Shown here piece after piece: positions 1 to 5,541 of a stretch of DNA of 5,541 nt. Location: contig DMZB01000332.1 of assembly GCA_003482405.1 (NCBI GenBank), forward strand, positions 1-5,541, in the 5' to 3' direction. This stretch comes from Lactobacillus sp. GTDB lineage: Bacteria; Bacillota; Bacilli; Lactobacillales; Lactobacillaceae. The position numbers and the translations under genes are program-made. The notes below the pieces were generated by a model. It searched no databases and was not told the DNA's origin. It saw only the letters and a program-made list of their open reading frames with translations. Positions within the stretch are counted from its first letter, which is position 1; the number at the start of each line of letters is the position of its first letter.

Positions 1-290
1 GCATCTAGCCCTTGTCCTGACTGGCGCTGGTATTACGTGACAGTGCACGGCGGTCTTTGCTTTACGTGATGACCGATGAGACTCACATTCGCAGTCAGGT
101 GGTTGGTTCCATTTTCTAGAGTTCCACCCTCGTCTTTAGCCGCGTTGATCTCGACAAGGTTTAGAGTACCTATGAGGTTGACTGCACTAGGGGTCACGAA
201 CCGCTAGCATGAGTGATTTAACTGACGAAGATTCGGGTACTGCCCGCGTGTCTTTTAACTGGTAGTCAACTCCAGCCTTTCCACGTCCAC
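1..290. other. Unassigned G+C-richer segment without a recognised gene
   Basis: I see no gene I can name here. Counted by eye, about half the bases are G or C, clearly more than in the DNA from 300 onward, which suggests a different origin or a module boundary near 290. The longest stop-free minus-strand stretch of interest runs from a possible GTG at 197-195 to a TAA at 35-33 (about 54 codons; contains LIGTLNLVEINAAK and ENGTNHLTANVSLIG). It reads like normal protein but has no clear ribosome binding site and no family I recognise. A plus-strand 43-codon frame at 76-207 is rich in R, V and P and unconvincing. The segment could be a degraded gene, the end of a mobile element, or non-coding DNA. 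Confidence 0.4.
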
Positions 291-335
291 AAAAAGACCC
301 GCCTAAAGTCCTGGTTAGGATTTTAAACGGGTCTT
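291..335 (-). terminator. Rho-independent terminator, minus strand
   Basis: Read on the minus strand, AAGACCCG (335-328) pairs with CGGGTCTT (301-294), an 8-bp stem followed directly by TTT (five Ts in all, down to 291). A second stem, CCTAA (319-315) with TTAGG (306-302), sits inside it. The T-run is on the minus-strand 3' side only, so it stops leftward transcription. The nearest leftward gene is the DUF536-type gene ending at 554, about 220 bases upstream. The terminator could instead end a separate minus-strand small RNA that starts near 513. Confidence 0.7.
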
Positions 336-358
336 AAGAGGATTTTCAATCTAATCTC

Positions 359-387
359 TTTTAACTCATCAGTTACCATGCTAAAAT
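359..387 (+). promoter_or_regulatory. Putative extended -10 promoter for a small plus-strand RNA
   Basis: TAAAAT at 382-387 is preceded by TG at 379-380 (TGCTAAAAT), an extended -10 element common in Gram-positive bacteria. A weak -35 (TTTTAA, 359-364) lies 17 bases upstream. Transcription would begin near 394 and run into the hairpins at 399-489. An imperfect inverted repeat, TAACT (362-366) and AGTTA (371-375), sits between the two boxes and could be an operator. The promoter is predicted by eye. Its support comes from lying just upstream of a structured stretch that ends in a terminator. Confidence 0.45.
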
Positions 388-393
388 GGTTTC

Positions 394-496
394 TGAACGA
401 TATGGGCTACTGAGGTAGTCATATCAATAAAATCCTAACAGGTACATCTGTTAGGTCGTTATCACTTGGAACGCCAATTCCGAAGTGATTTTTATT
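394..496 (+). ncRNA. Candidate structured small RNA of about 100 nt, possibly an antisense antitoxin RNA
   Basis: Between a candidate extended -10 promoter and a T-run terminator lie three consecutive hairpins. The first pairs GATATG (399-404) with CATATC (420-425) and CTAC (407-410) with GTAG (415-418). The second pairs CCTAACAG (434-441) with CTGTTAGG (448-455), a perfect 8-bp stem around a 6-base loop. The third is the terminator at 461-489. No convincing peptide with a ribosome binding site lies within it. A minus-strand transcript reaching the terminator at 335-291 would be fully complementary to this RNA, the arrangement used by antisense antitoxins and plasmid copy-control RNAs. From memory the layout resembles the 3' side of holin-like Type I toxin loci of lactobacilli, but no toxin peptide is evident. 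The RNA's existence is moderately likely and its role unknown. The 5' end is approximate. Confidence 0.4.
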
Positions 497-497
497 T
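461..497 (+). terminator. Rho-independent terminator, plus strand
   Basis: ATCACTT (461-467) pairs with AAGTGAT (483-489), and the stem continues with GGAA (468-471) to TTCC (478-481) past one bulged G (482), closing a 6-base loop. TTTTTATTT (489-497) follows. The minus-strand side has no T-run, so it acts only on rightward transcripts. It closes the candidate small RNA that begins near 394. Confidence 0.7.
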
Positions 498-519
498 GCG
501 CTCATATTCAACTGCAATC

Positions 520-528
520 ATCATAGCA
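520..528 (-). promoter_or_regulatory. Possible extended -10 promoter, minus strand
   Basis: Read leftward the sequence is TGCTATGAT, an extended -10 box (TATGAT at 525-520), without a good -35. Transcription would start near 513 and reach the terminator at 335-291, giving an RNA of roughly 220 bases that contains the complement of the plus-strand small RNA. This is a single short motif in AT-leaning DNA, so the call is weak. It is listed because an opposing promoter here would create an antisense pair. The same leftward RNA could instead come from read-through of the DUF536-type gene. Confidence 0.22.
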
Positions 529-553
529 CAGCATGTGGTCATGACGTTAGCAC

Positions 554-1087
554 TTATTTGAATATGCGGTGCCAGAACCCCTGCTTTTGCGGACGGGGTT
601 CTTTTTTTGTGCCCTCAGTGACCGCTTCAGAGTCTGTTTCATCCTTAGCTGGTTGTGCTGGTGTTTCGGTTTCTTTAGGTGCTTCTAAGGCAGCAATCTT
701 CTTCTCAGCCATTAACTGTAATTGTTGCGACTGGTCGAGCAATTTATGCAATTCAAATATTTGCTTATCCTTTTTACCTAGTTGCTTGTTTTTTTTTCTT
801 ATCTCCTTATTTTGTAAGTCAATTTGTTTTTTTAATAAACTGGCCACTTCACTACCAACCAACCTTTCTCTGCTGGTTGGCCCTTCGTTGAGGGTTGGTT
901 GGCTATCGTAGTTGTCCTCATAATGCCCTTTAATTAGGTTATATCCATCTTCATCGATAATAATTTGCTGACCATGGTTGGTTGGCTCGGTTGATACATG
1001 ATTTTCTCTAAACTCAGGAGTTAAAAATTTACTAATAGCTTGTTTACTAACTTTAAATTCATCAGCTATCTGTTTAATTGTTCTCAC
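554..1087 (-). CDS. DUF536-type plasmid-associated helix-turn-helix/coiled-coil protein
   Basis: This 177-residue soluble protein probably binds DNA; its role is unknown. Residues 3-22 (IKQIADEFKVSKQAISKFL) form a helix-turn-helix. Residues about 77-135 are a lysine- and glutamine-rich coiled coil ending in LLDQSQQLQLMAEKK, the signature I associate with DUF536. An acidic, proline-containing linker (136-160) precedes a basic aromatic tail, GFWHRIFK. Members are known from lactic acid bacterial theta plasmids, usually just after repA/repB, and are often presumed to help replication or copy control without proof. Here no rep gene is adjacent: the gene is divergent from hsdR and followed leftward by a small-RNA-like locus. 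The start is GTG (1087-1085), because an in-frame TAG lies two codons upstream and GAGGAG sits 9 bases before it. Oddities are a 10-base A tract at 798-789, a plus-strand terminator in the last codons, and three copies of a 10-bp word. The DUF536 assignment rests on recognition of the motif, not on a search. Confidence 0.88.
   Translation of the reverse strand: MRTIKQIADEFKVSKQAISKFLTPEFRENHVSTEPTNHGQQIIIDEDGYNLIKGHYEDNYDSQPTLNEGPTSRERLVGSEVASLLKKQIDLQNKEIRKKNKQLGKKDKQIFELHKLLDQSQQLQLMAEKKIAALEAPKETETPAQPAKDETDSEAVTEGTKKEPRPQKQGFWHRIFK
574..608 (+). terminator. Plus-strand terminator embedded in the 3' end of the DUF536-type gene
   Basis: AGAACCCC (574-581) pairs perfectly with GGGGTTCT (595-602), followed by seven Ts (602-608). 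Read rightward it is a textbook intrinsic terminator. Read leftward it has no T-run and instead encodes residues about 162-172 of the DUF536-type protein. It would stop rightward transcripts, such as read-through from the small RNA at 394-496, from running antisense through that gene. Confidence 0.65.
855..985. repeat. Three copies of the 10-bp word GGTTGGTTGG inside the DUF536-type gene
   Basis: GGTTGGTTGG occurs on the plus strand at 893-902 and 976-985, both followed by CT, and in the opposite orientation at 855-864 (CCAACCAACC). The first two therefore make a 12-bp direct repeat, and the outer copy makes a 10-bp inverted repeat with a 28-base gap. The copies fall in different reading frames or orientations and encode unlike peptides (EPTNH, SQPTL, RLVG), so they are not protein repeats. 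A shorter match, GGTTGGTT, lies at 101-108. They could be binding sites for a plasmid maintenance protein or simple-sequence drift. Confidence 0.55.
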
Positions 1088-1096
1088 AAGCTATAT

Positions 1097-1102
1097 CTCC
1101 TC
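1097..1102 (-). promoter_or_regulatory. Ribosome binding site of the DUF536-type gene
   Basis: GAGGAG on the minus strand ends 9 bases before the GTG at 1087-1085. It is a strong Shine-Dalgarno sequence and fixes this GTG as the start, since no other start codon lies between it and the upstream in-frame stop. Confidence 0.75.
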
Positions 1103-1147
1103 AATTACATAAATCGTTATTTTACTGCACATGTATTTCATAAAACT

Positions 1148-1166
1148 AATATACTTTTATTATATT
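1148..1166 (-). promoter_or_regulatory. Possible -10 box and inverted repeat upstream of the DUF536-type gene
   Basis: A perfect TATAAT lies on the minus strand at 1164-1159, about 70 bases before the GTG start, but no good -35 is seen at the usual distance. It overlaps an inverted repeat, AATATA (1148-1153) and TATATT (1161-1166), that could be an operator. The stretch is very AT-rich, so both motifs could arise by chance. Confidence 0.3.
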
Positions 1167-1258
1167 GATAAATTCTACAATGAGTTTGAACAGAAATAAA
1201 ATTCCCTAGGCAATCCCTTGAAAAAGATGCTCAGCTTCCTCGTCCAATCGACATTAAA

Positions 1259-1292
1259 TTGAATTTGTACTCTAATTTAGATATTTAAATTA
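1259..1292 (+). promoter_or_regulatory. Putative hsdR promoter with inverted repeat over the -10 box
   Basis: TTGAAT (1259-1264) and TATTTA (1282-1287) are separated by exactly 17 bases, a plausible housekeeping promoter with start near 1294. A perfect 7-bp inverted repeat, TAATTTA (1273-1279) and TAAATTA (1286-1292) with a 6-base gap, covers the -10 box, where a repressor would block transcription. The inverted repeat is AT-only and could be fortuitous. The leader would be very short, about 7 bases to the GTG at 1301 or 22 to the ATG at 1316. Confidence 0.45.
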
Positions 1293-1300
1293 AAAAGAAA

Positions 1301-4291
1301 GTGTCTAATAATTTTATGGCAGAAGATAAATTTGAACAAGCAGTTATTGAAAAACTAAAAGATGAAGGGTGGGACTATTTACCAGATTATTCAGGAGTCA
1401 CTATTGATAAACTGTATGATCATTGGCGTGATATTTTAAATCAAAACAATTTGCAACGACTCGATGGGACTTTATTAACCGATAGTGAATTTGAACAAAT
1501 TAAATTATCACTAGGCAAAATTAAGACTCCTTATGACGCACAGCTAACCTTAGCGGGTGCCGGAGGAAAGGGAACCATTCCCTTAATTCGTGATGATGGC
1601 AGCCAGTTAGAGTTAGCTATTTTTTATGGTGACGAAGTCGCTGGTGGTCATTCGCGTTACGAAGTCGTTAATCAAATCACTTTTAATAACTTAACTTACA
1701 CATTAAGCACCAAACGTCGTATTGATGTCCTTTTATTAATTAATGGTTTACCAGTAGCGCACATTGAGGAAAAAGATGAGTCACTACAAAACCAATGGAA
1801 TGCCTTTGAACAGCTAGAAAAATACGCTGGCGATGGTATGTACAGTGGTATTTTTGCATTTGTTCAGGTTCAATTCATTCTTTCACAACACTCAGCGCAT
1901 TACTTTTCACGTCCGAAAGATGCACAATCATATAATCGTGATTTTGTATTTGGTTGGCGTGACGAACGGGGTAAAGACGTTACGAATACGATGACCTTTA
2001 TTCATCAAGTAATGGGAATTCCCGCACTCCACCGTTTAGTTACCGTTAACATGATCCCGGATGCCGCCAATGATAATTTAATGGTCATGCGTTCCTATCA
2101 AATTCAAGCCACCAGAAAAATTTTGGATCGTATGAACGAGATGAATAATAATGGCCTGGTTGAAAAAGAGGGCGGCTATGTATGGCATACAACCGGATCT
2201 GGTAAAACGGTCACCTCGTTCAAAGTTGCCCAATTATTGGCAGCTATGCCTCAAGTGCGTGACGTTTTGTTTATTGTCGATCGAGTTGATTTAGTTAATC
2301 AAACATTTGAAAATTTCAAATCCTTTGCTTATAAGACATTTGAGAACCGTATTAAGGTCGTTAATGGTAACGAATTAAAGCGCGCACTAAAACATAATCA
2401 AGAATCACACATCTACTTAATTACTGTCCAGGGCCTTGATAAAGCGGCTAAATCGGGACTCTTATCACATAATCGTATGGTTATCCTAATGGACGAAGCA
2501 CACCGTTCAGCCAGTGGTGATGCGGTTGCCCGAATTAAACAAGCACTCCCTCAAACAACTTGGTTTGGCTTCACTGGGACGCCTAATTTTTATAGTGATG
2601 AAGTAAATGATGTTAAAACCTCTAAAAACATTTCGACTCACGATATTTTTGGCCCTCGTCTACATCGTTACACCATTAAAGATGCAATTGGTGATGGCAA
2701 CGTCTTAGGTTTTGACGTGACCTATTATGAATCATCAATTGAATCAGATCATAAAAACGAGCTGTCTGAAAAAGAATTAGAAGACAAAATATATACTAGT
2801 TTGCCGTTCCGTGAAGCAGTCGTGAAGGATATTAAAGAAAATTGGGCTACTAATGCCAGTGGGCCCATTGAAATGGGAATTCGTCAACCAAATCAATTTC
2901 AAGGAATGTTCGCCGTTTCTGGTAAACAGGCAGTGGCAGCCTATTACAGCTTGTTTAAACAATTAGCTCCAGAAATTCGGGTGGCAATGACTTACTCCCG
3001 TGATGAAGACAATGGTAGGAATACATCTGATCTCCAACAAGCTTTAAAAGGAGCCATGACAGATTACATCAATCGTTATCACACACGTAATTTTTTAAAT
3101 GATAAGGACTCTACCCGTCTTTATCTGAACGATATGACTAAGCGCATTGCTCGCAAGAAGCCTTACAACACTGGAAGTGATGATGATCGATTAGATTTAA
3201 TTATTGTCTCTGATCAACTATTAACTGGTTTCGACTCTAAGTACGTCAACATTATTTACATGGACAAAGTCATGGCTGAAGGTCCATTGATCCAAGCCAT
3301 GTCACGCACTAATCGCACAATTGATCGAAATGCTAAACCGCATGGTAAAGTACGTTTCTATCGTAAAGGCGATGTCATGGAGGAAAACGTTAAAAACGCT
3401 TTAGTCATTTATACCAAGGGTGGTAACGATACGCTTACCGATGATAGTCAGTTGCCGGATGATAGTGAACAAGAAAAGCTCTTCGATGACGGTATTCTAG
3501 CCCCTAAGGTAGCTAATCAAATCGACGAACTTAATCCACAAATTGCCCGCTTGAAAGAACTAGCTGGTGAGGACTTCTCACAAATCCCTCAATCTGAAAA
3601 AGCACGCATTGAGTTTGCGACAACCGCTGCCGCGGTAAATTCGCAAACTCAACGATTAGTGCAACAAGGCTACAAACTAGGCAGTGAGGTTGAATCTGGA
3701 GATGAAACCATTAAATTAGCGATTAACGATACTGACCAACTCAGTACGCTACAAGCACGTCTCAATGATGTTAACGAACTACTACCACCAGACAAACAAA
3801 TTGACCTGACGAATATCAAAGTGGTTTTACAGTCCTTTGCCAGTGAAATTATTGATTATGATCGCTTAGTTGATCTATTGAATGAATACATGGACGAAAC
3901 AACGGTAGCCAATCGAGCGGCCGTTGATGAACATATTAAACCACTAGATCAAGATAACCGTGATGAAATTGATGCCGTGATGGATGGGATTGAGAACGGT
4001 GATTACCAGGAACATTTCGATACAGAAACTTTGAAAACAGTTCGTAAGACTATTCGCAGTGAACAGACAGAACTAAAAGTATATAAATGGGCTGCTGATC
4101 ACGATTACAACGGTAACGACATTCTATTGGCTTATAACCTGTACTTACCCGGTGTTAAATTAGTTGATAATCCAAAGTTAAGCAATGAACTTCAAGGGAT
4201 TGAAGATCGACTTAATATCGGTTTCTTCGAAACAGCAGACTTTGAAACAGCACTCATGAACTACTTTGCAGAAATTACTAATCATAAATAG
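1301..4291 (+). CDS. hsdR: Type I restriction enzyme, R subunit (HsdR): nuclease and DNA translocase
   Basis: HsdR is the restriction motor of a Type I system. Bound to HsdM/HsdS at an unmethylated site, it pumps DNA using ATP and cuts at a distance. Numbering from the GTG, the N-terminal PD-(D/E)xK nuclease shows D142 and E156-x-K158 (EEK, with the spacing of known HsdR proteins) and a Q171-x3-Y175 motif. The superfamily 2 motor follows: Walker A TTGSGKT (297-303), DEAH (398-401), FTGTP (424-428), TGFD (642-645) and QAMSRTNR (665-672). The C-terminal helical region (about 780-996), including DYDRLVDLLNEYM (852-864), would contact the methyltransferase core. The full length of 996 residues is normal, and every motif is intact. 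The start is uncertain: GTG at 1301 gives the longest frame but lacks a spaced ribosome binding site, while ATG at 1316 (MAEDKFEQ, 991 residues) has a weak GAAAGTG 12 bases upstream. hsdM follows 15 bases downstream in one operon. Confidence 0.97.
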   Translation: MSNNFMAEDKFEQAVIEKLKDEGWDYLPDYSGVTIDKLYDHWRDILNQNNLQRLDGTLLTDSEFEQIKLSLGKIKTPYDAQLTLAGAGGKGTIPLIRDDGSQLELAIFYGDEVAGGHSRYEVVNQITFNNLTYTLSTKRRIDVLLLINGLPVAHIEEKDESLQNQWNAFEQLEKYAGDGMYSGIFAFVQVQFILSQHSAHYFSRPKDAQSYNRDFVFGWRDERGKDVTNTMTFIHQVMGIPALHRLVTVNMIPDAANDNLMVMRSYQIQATRKILDRMNEMNNNGLVEKEGGYVWHTTGSGKTVTSFKVAQLLAAMPQVRDVLFIVDRVDLVNQTFENFKSFAYKTFENRIKVVNGNELKRALKHNQESHIYLITVQGLDKAAKSGLLSHNRMVILMDEAHRSASGDAVARIKQALPQTTWFGFTGTPNFYSDEVNDVKTSKNISTHDIFGPRLHRYTIKDAIGDGNVLGFDVTYYESSIESDHKNELSEKELEDKIYTSLPFREAVVKDIKENWATNASGPIEMGIRQPNQFQGMFAVSGKQAVAAYYSLFKQLAPEIRVAMTYSRDEDNGRNTSDLQQALKGAMTDYINRYHTRNFLNDKDSTRLYLNDMTKRIARKKPYNTGSDDDRLDLIIVSDQLLTGFDSKYVNIIYMDKVMAEGPLIQAMSRTNRTIDRNAKPHGKVRFYRKGDVMEENVKNALVIYTKGGNDTLTDDSQLPDDSEQEKLFDDGILAPKVANQIDELNPQIARLKELAGEDFSQIPQSEKARIEFATTAAAVNSQTQRLVQQGYKLGSEVESGDETIKLAINDTDQLSTLQARLNDVNELLPPDKQIDLTNIKVVLQSFASEIIDYDRLVDLLNEYMDETTVANRAAVDEHIKPLDQDNRDEIDAVMDGIENGDYQEHFDTETLKTVRKTIRSEQTELKVYKWAADHDYNGNDILLAYNLYLPGVKLVDNPKLSNELQGIEDRLNIGFFETADFETALMNYFAEITNHK

Positions 4292-4296
4292 GGAAG
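4291..4296 (+). promoter_or_regulatory. Ribosome binding site of hsdM
   Basis: GGGAAG begins on the last base of the hsdR stop codon and lies 10 bases before the hsdM ATG. The tight packing and the lack of any promoter or terminator between the genes support co-transcription with hsdR. Confidence 0.6.
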
Positions 4297-4306
4297 ATAA
4301 ACCAAC

Positions 4307-5541
4307 ATGACATTAACAGCAGATAAAAAAGCATTAATTTGGAAGACATTAAATGAAACACGGGGCAAAATTGAGCCTGCTGAATATAAAAACTACATTT
4401 TTGGCTTAATGTTTTATAAATTTCTATCTGAAAAAGCACAAACTTGGTTAGACAACCAATTACGTGGTGAATCATGGGAAAATGTATGGAACCAAAACGC
4501 AGAAAAAGCGACTAGTTTCATGCAAAGTAAATTAGGATATGTCATTCAACCTGGTGATATGTTTAGTGATTGGCAAAATGCTATTAACGTCGATCGATTC
4601 AATATCTCCAATGTAGCAGATGCTTTAGCACACTTTAATCAAGGCATTCAACAAGGCGCCAAAGCCAACTTCGATGGTATTTTTGATGATATGGATCTCA
4701 CCTCAAGTCGTCTAGGAAGCAATACACAAACACGCACGAAGACACTCATGGATTGGATCAGCCTAATCGATCAAATTGAGCTTGATGAAGATACAGACGT
4801 TCTAGGCGACTTATATGAATACCTAATTGGCATGTTTGCCGCAAATTCAGGCGCTAAGGCCGGTGAATTCTATACGCCACATGAAGTTTCAGACATTATG
4901 GCTCGTATTTTGACTTCAGGCCGTGAAGATATGCCTGAATATACGCTTTACGACCCCGCCATGGGATCAGGATCCTTATTGCTCACCACCGGTTCACACA
5001 TGAAGAACGCTGGTGTGCGTGGGGCGATTAAGTATTATGGCCAAGAAGTGATTACAACCACTTATAACCTCGGGCGCATCAATTTAATGATGCATGGTGT
5101 GGAATACAATGATATTCACATTCATAATGCAGATACTTTAAATTCTGATTGGCCAGACGGGGTTACGAATGGCGTGGATAGTCCGCGCATGTTTGATGCC
5201 GTGATGGCTAATCCACCGTATTCTCTAAAATGGGATAACACTAATCGTGAAGATGATCCTCGTTTTAAAGCTGGTGTAGCACCTAAGTCAAAGGCTGATT
5301 TTGCCTTCTTGCAACACGGTTTGTACCACTTGAAGCAAGATGGCCGGATGGCCATTGTCCTACCACACGGTGTCTTATTCCGTGGTGCAGCCGAAGGGCG
5401 TATTCGTCAAGACTTGTTGGAGAAGCATCATATTTCAGCCGTGATTGGCCTACCAGAAAAGATCTTTACTAATACCGGGATTCCAACCATTATCATGGTC
5501 TTAGAAAAGAATCGCACGTCAGATGATGTCTTGTTTATTGA
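4307..5541 (+). CDS. hsdM: Type I restriction-modification DNA methyltransferase, M subunit (HsdM), 3' end outside window
   Basis: HsdM uses S-adenosylmethionine to methylate the N6 of adenine in the sequence chosen by HsdS. Two HsdM and one HsdS make the methyltransferase, and adding HsdR makes the restriction enzyme. The frame is open from ATG 4307 to the window edge, 411 complete codons. An N-terminal helical domain (about residues 5-150, with YKNYIFGLMFYKFLSEKA) is followed by the N6-adenine methyltransferase fold. That fold shows GEFYTPHEV (186-194), the cofactor-binding motif DPAMGSGSLL from residue 216 (often DPTCGSGSLL in relatives), and the catalytic motif NPPY (302-305). HsdM proteins are usually about 500-540 residues, so roughly a quarter is missing on the right. 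No stop or frameshift is seen, and the order R-M suggests hsdS comes next. Confidence 0.96.
   Translation, partial: MTLTADKKALIWKTLNETRGKIEPAEYKNYIFGLMFYKFLSEKAQTWLDNQLRGESWENVWNQNAEKATSFMQSKLGYVIQPGDMFSDWQNAINVDRFNISNVADALAHFNQGIQQGAKANFDGIFDDMDLTSSRLGSNTQTRTKTLMDWISLIDQIELDEDTDVLGDLYEYLIGMFAANSGAKAGEFYTPHEVSDIMARILTSGREDMPEYTLYDPAMGSGSLLLTTGSHMKNAGVRGAIKYYGQEVITTTYNLGRINLMMHGVEYNDIHIHNADTLNSDWPDGVTNGVDSPRMFDAVMANPPYSLKWDNTNREDDPRFKAGVAPKSKADFAFLQHGLYHLKQDGRMAIVLPHGVLFRGAAEGRIRQDLLEKHHISAVIGLPEKIFTNTGIPTIIMVLEKNRTSDDVLFI

Noticed and set aside
419..505. Minus-strand 28-codon frame (begins MSANKNHFGIG) across the hairpins, considered as a Type I toxin peptide
   Set aside because: It has no ribosome binding site, no continuous membrane-spanning hydrophobic stretch, and it is encoded by the stems themselves. 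A 16-codon frame at 492-542 fails for similar reasons.
1..550. Searched for CRISPR repeats, tRNA, rRNA, group II intron ends and plasmid iterons
   Set aside because: No regularly spaced repeats, no tRNA-like cloverleaf, no ribosomal or intron signatures and no tandem iterons were seen. The repeats here are hairpin arms only.
439..561. Plus-strand frame containing the hydrophobic run TAIIIAQHVVMTLALI, considered as a small membrane toxin
   Set aside because: The only possible starts are TTG codons without a ribosome binding site, and the frame passes through the terminator at 461-497.
558..911. Plus-strand open frame of 117 codons rich in F, L, S and C
   Set aside because: It is the reverse complement of the lysine- and glutamine-rich DUF536-type gene. 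Its composition reflects A tracts on the coding strand, it lacks a ribosome binding site, and a strong terminator lies just after its start.
2777..2962. Minus-strand open frame of 61 codons
   Set aside because: It lies wholly inside hsdR, which has intact motifs on the plus strand, and has no recognisable content.
4278..4475. Minus-strand open frame of 65 codons at the hsdR/hsdM junction
   Set aside because: It overlaps the end of hsdR and the conserved N-terminal domain of hsdM, so it is a complement artefact.
5122..5355. Minus-strand open frame of 77 codons
   Set aside because: It is opposite the catalytic NPPY region of hsdM and has no features of its own.

Overview
The window looks like an accessory, probably plasmid-borne, segment of a lactic acid bacterium of the Lactobacillaceae. 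The evidence is moderately low G+C, AT-rich intergenic DNA, Gram-positive ribosome binding sites, and a small helix-turn-helix/coiled-coil protein of the DUF536 type that is typical of lactobacillus and lactococcus plasmids. Species and replicon cannot be fixed from the sequence alone.

Layout. (1) Positions 1-290 hold no gene I can identify. By eye this stretch is richer in G+C (about half) than what follows, and may be the edge of another module. (2) Positions 291-530 contain a dense cluster of hairpins. A minus-strand terminator lies at 291-335. A plus-strand extended -10 promoter is followed by three hairpins ending in a T-run, which is the architecture of a roughly 100-nt small RNA. A possible opposing minus-strand promoter near 520-528 would give an overlapping antisense pair. 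(3) A minus-strand gene (554-1087) encodes a 177-residue DUF536-type protein. Its last codons also form a plus-strand terminator, and a 10-bp word occurs three times inside it. (4) A divergent intergenic region (1088-1300) carries the DUF536 gene's ribosome binding site and a plausible hsdR promoter, with an inverted repeat over the -10 box. (5) hsdR (1301-4291) is complete and hsdM (from 4307) runs off the right edge. Together they are the restriction and modification subunits of a Type I restriction-modification system. The specificity gene hsdS is not in the window.

How it works together. HsdR (nuclease plus DNA translocase) and HsdM (N6-adenine methyltransferase) would assemble with an off-window HsdS to cut unmodified foreign DNA and protect the host's own DNA. 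This core is well-known biology. The less ordinary part is the left third: an orphan DUF536 gene (no rep gene beside it in the window) divergent from the restriction operon, and next to an antisense-RNA-like locus that resembles, but is not proven to be, a Type I toxin-antitoxin or its remnant.
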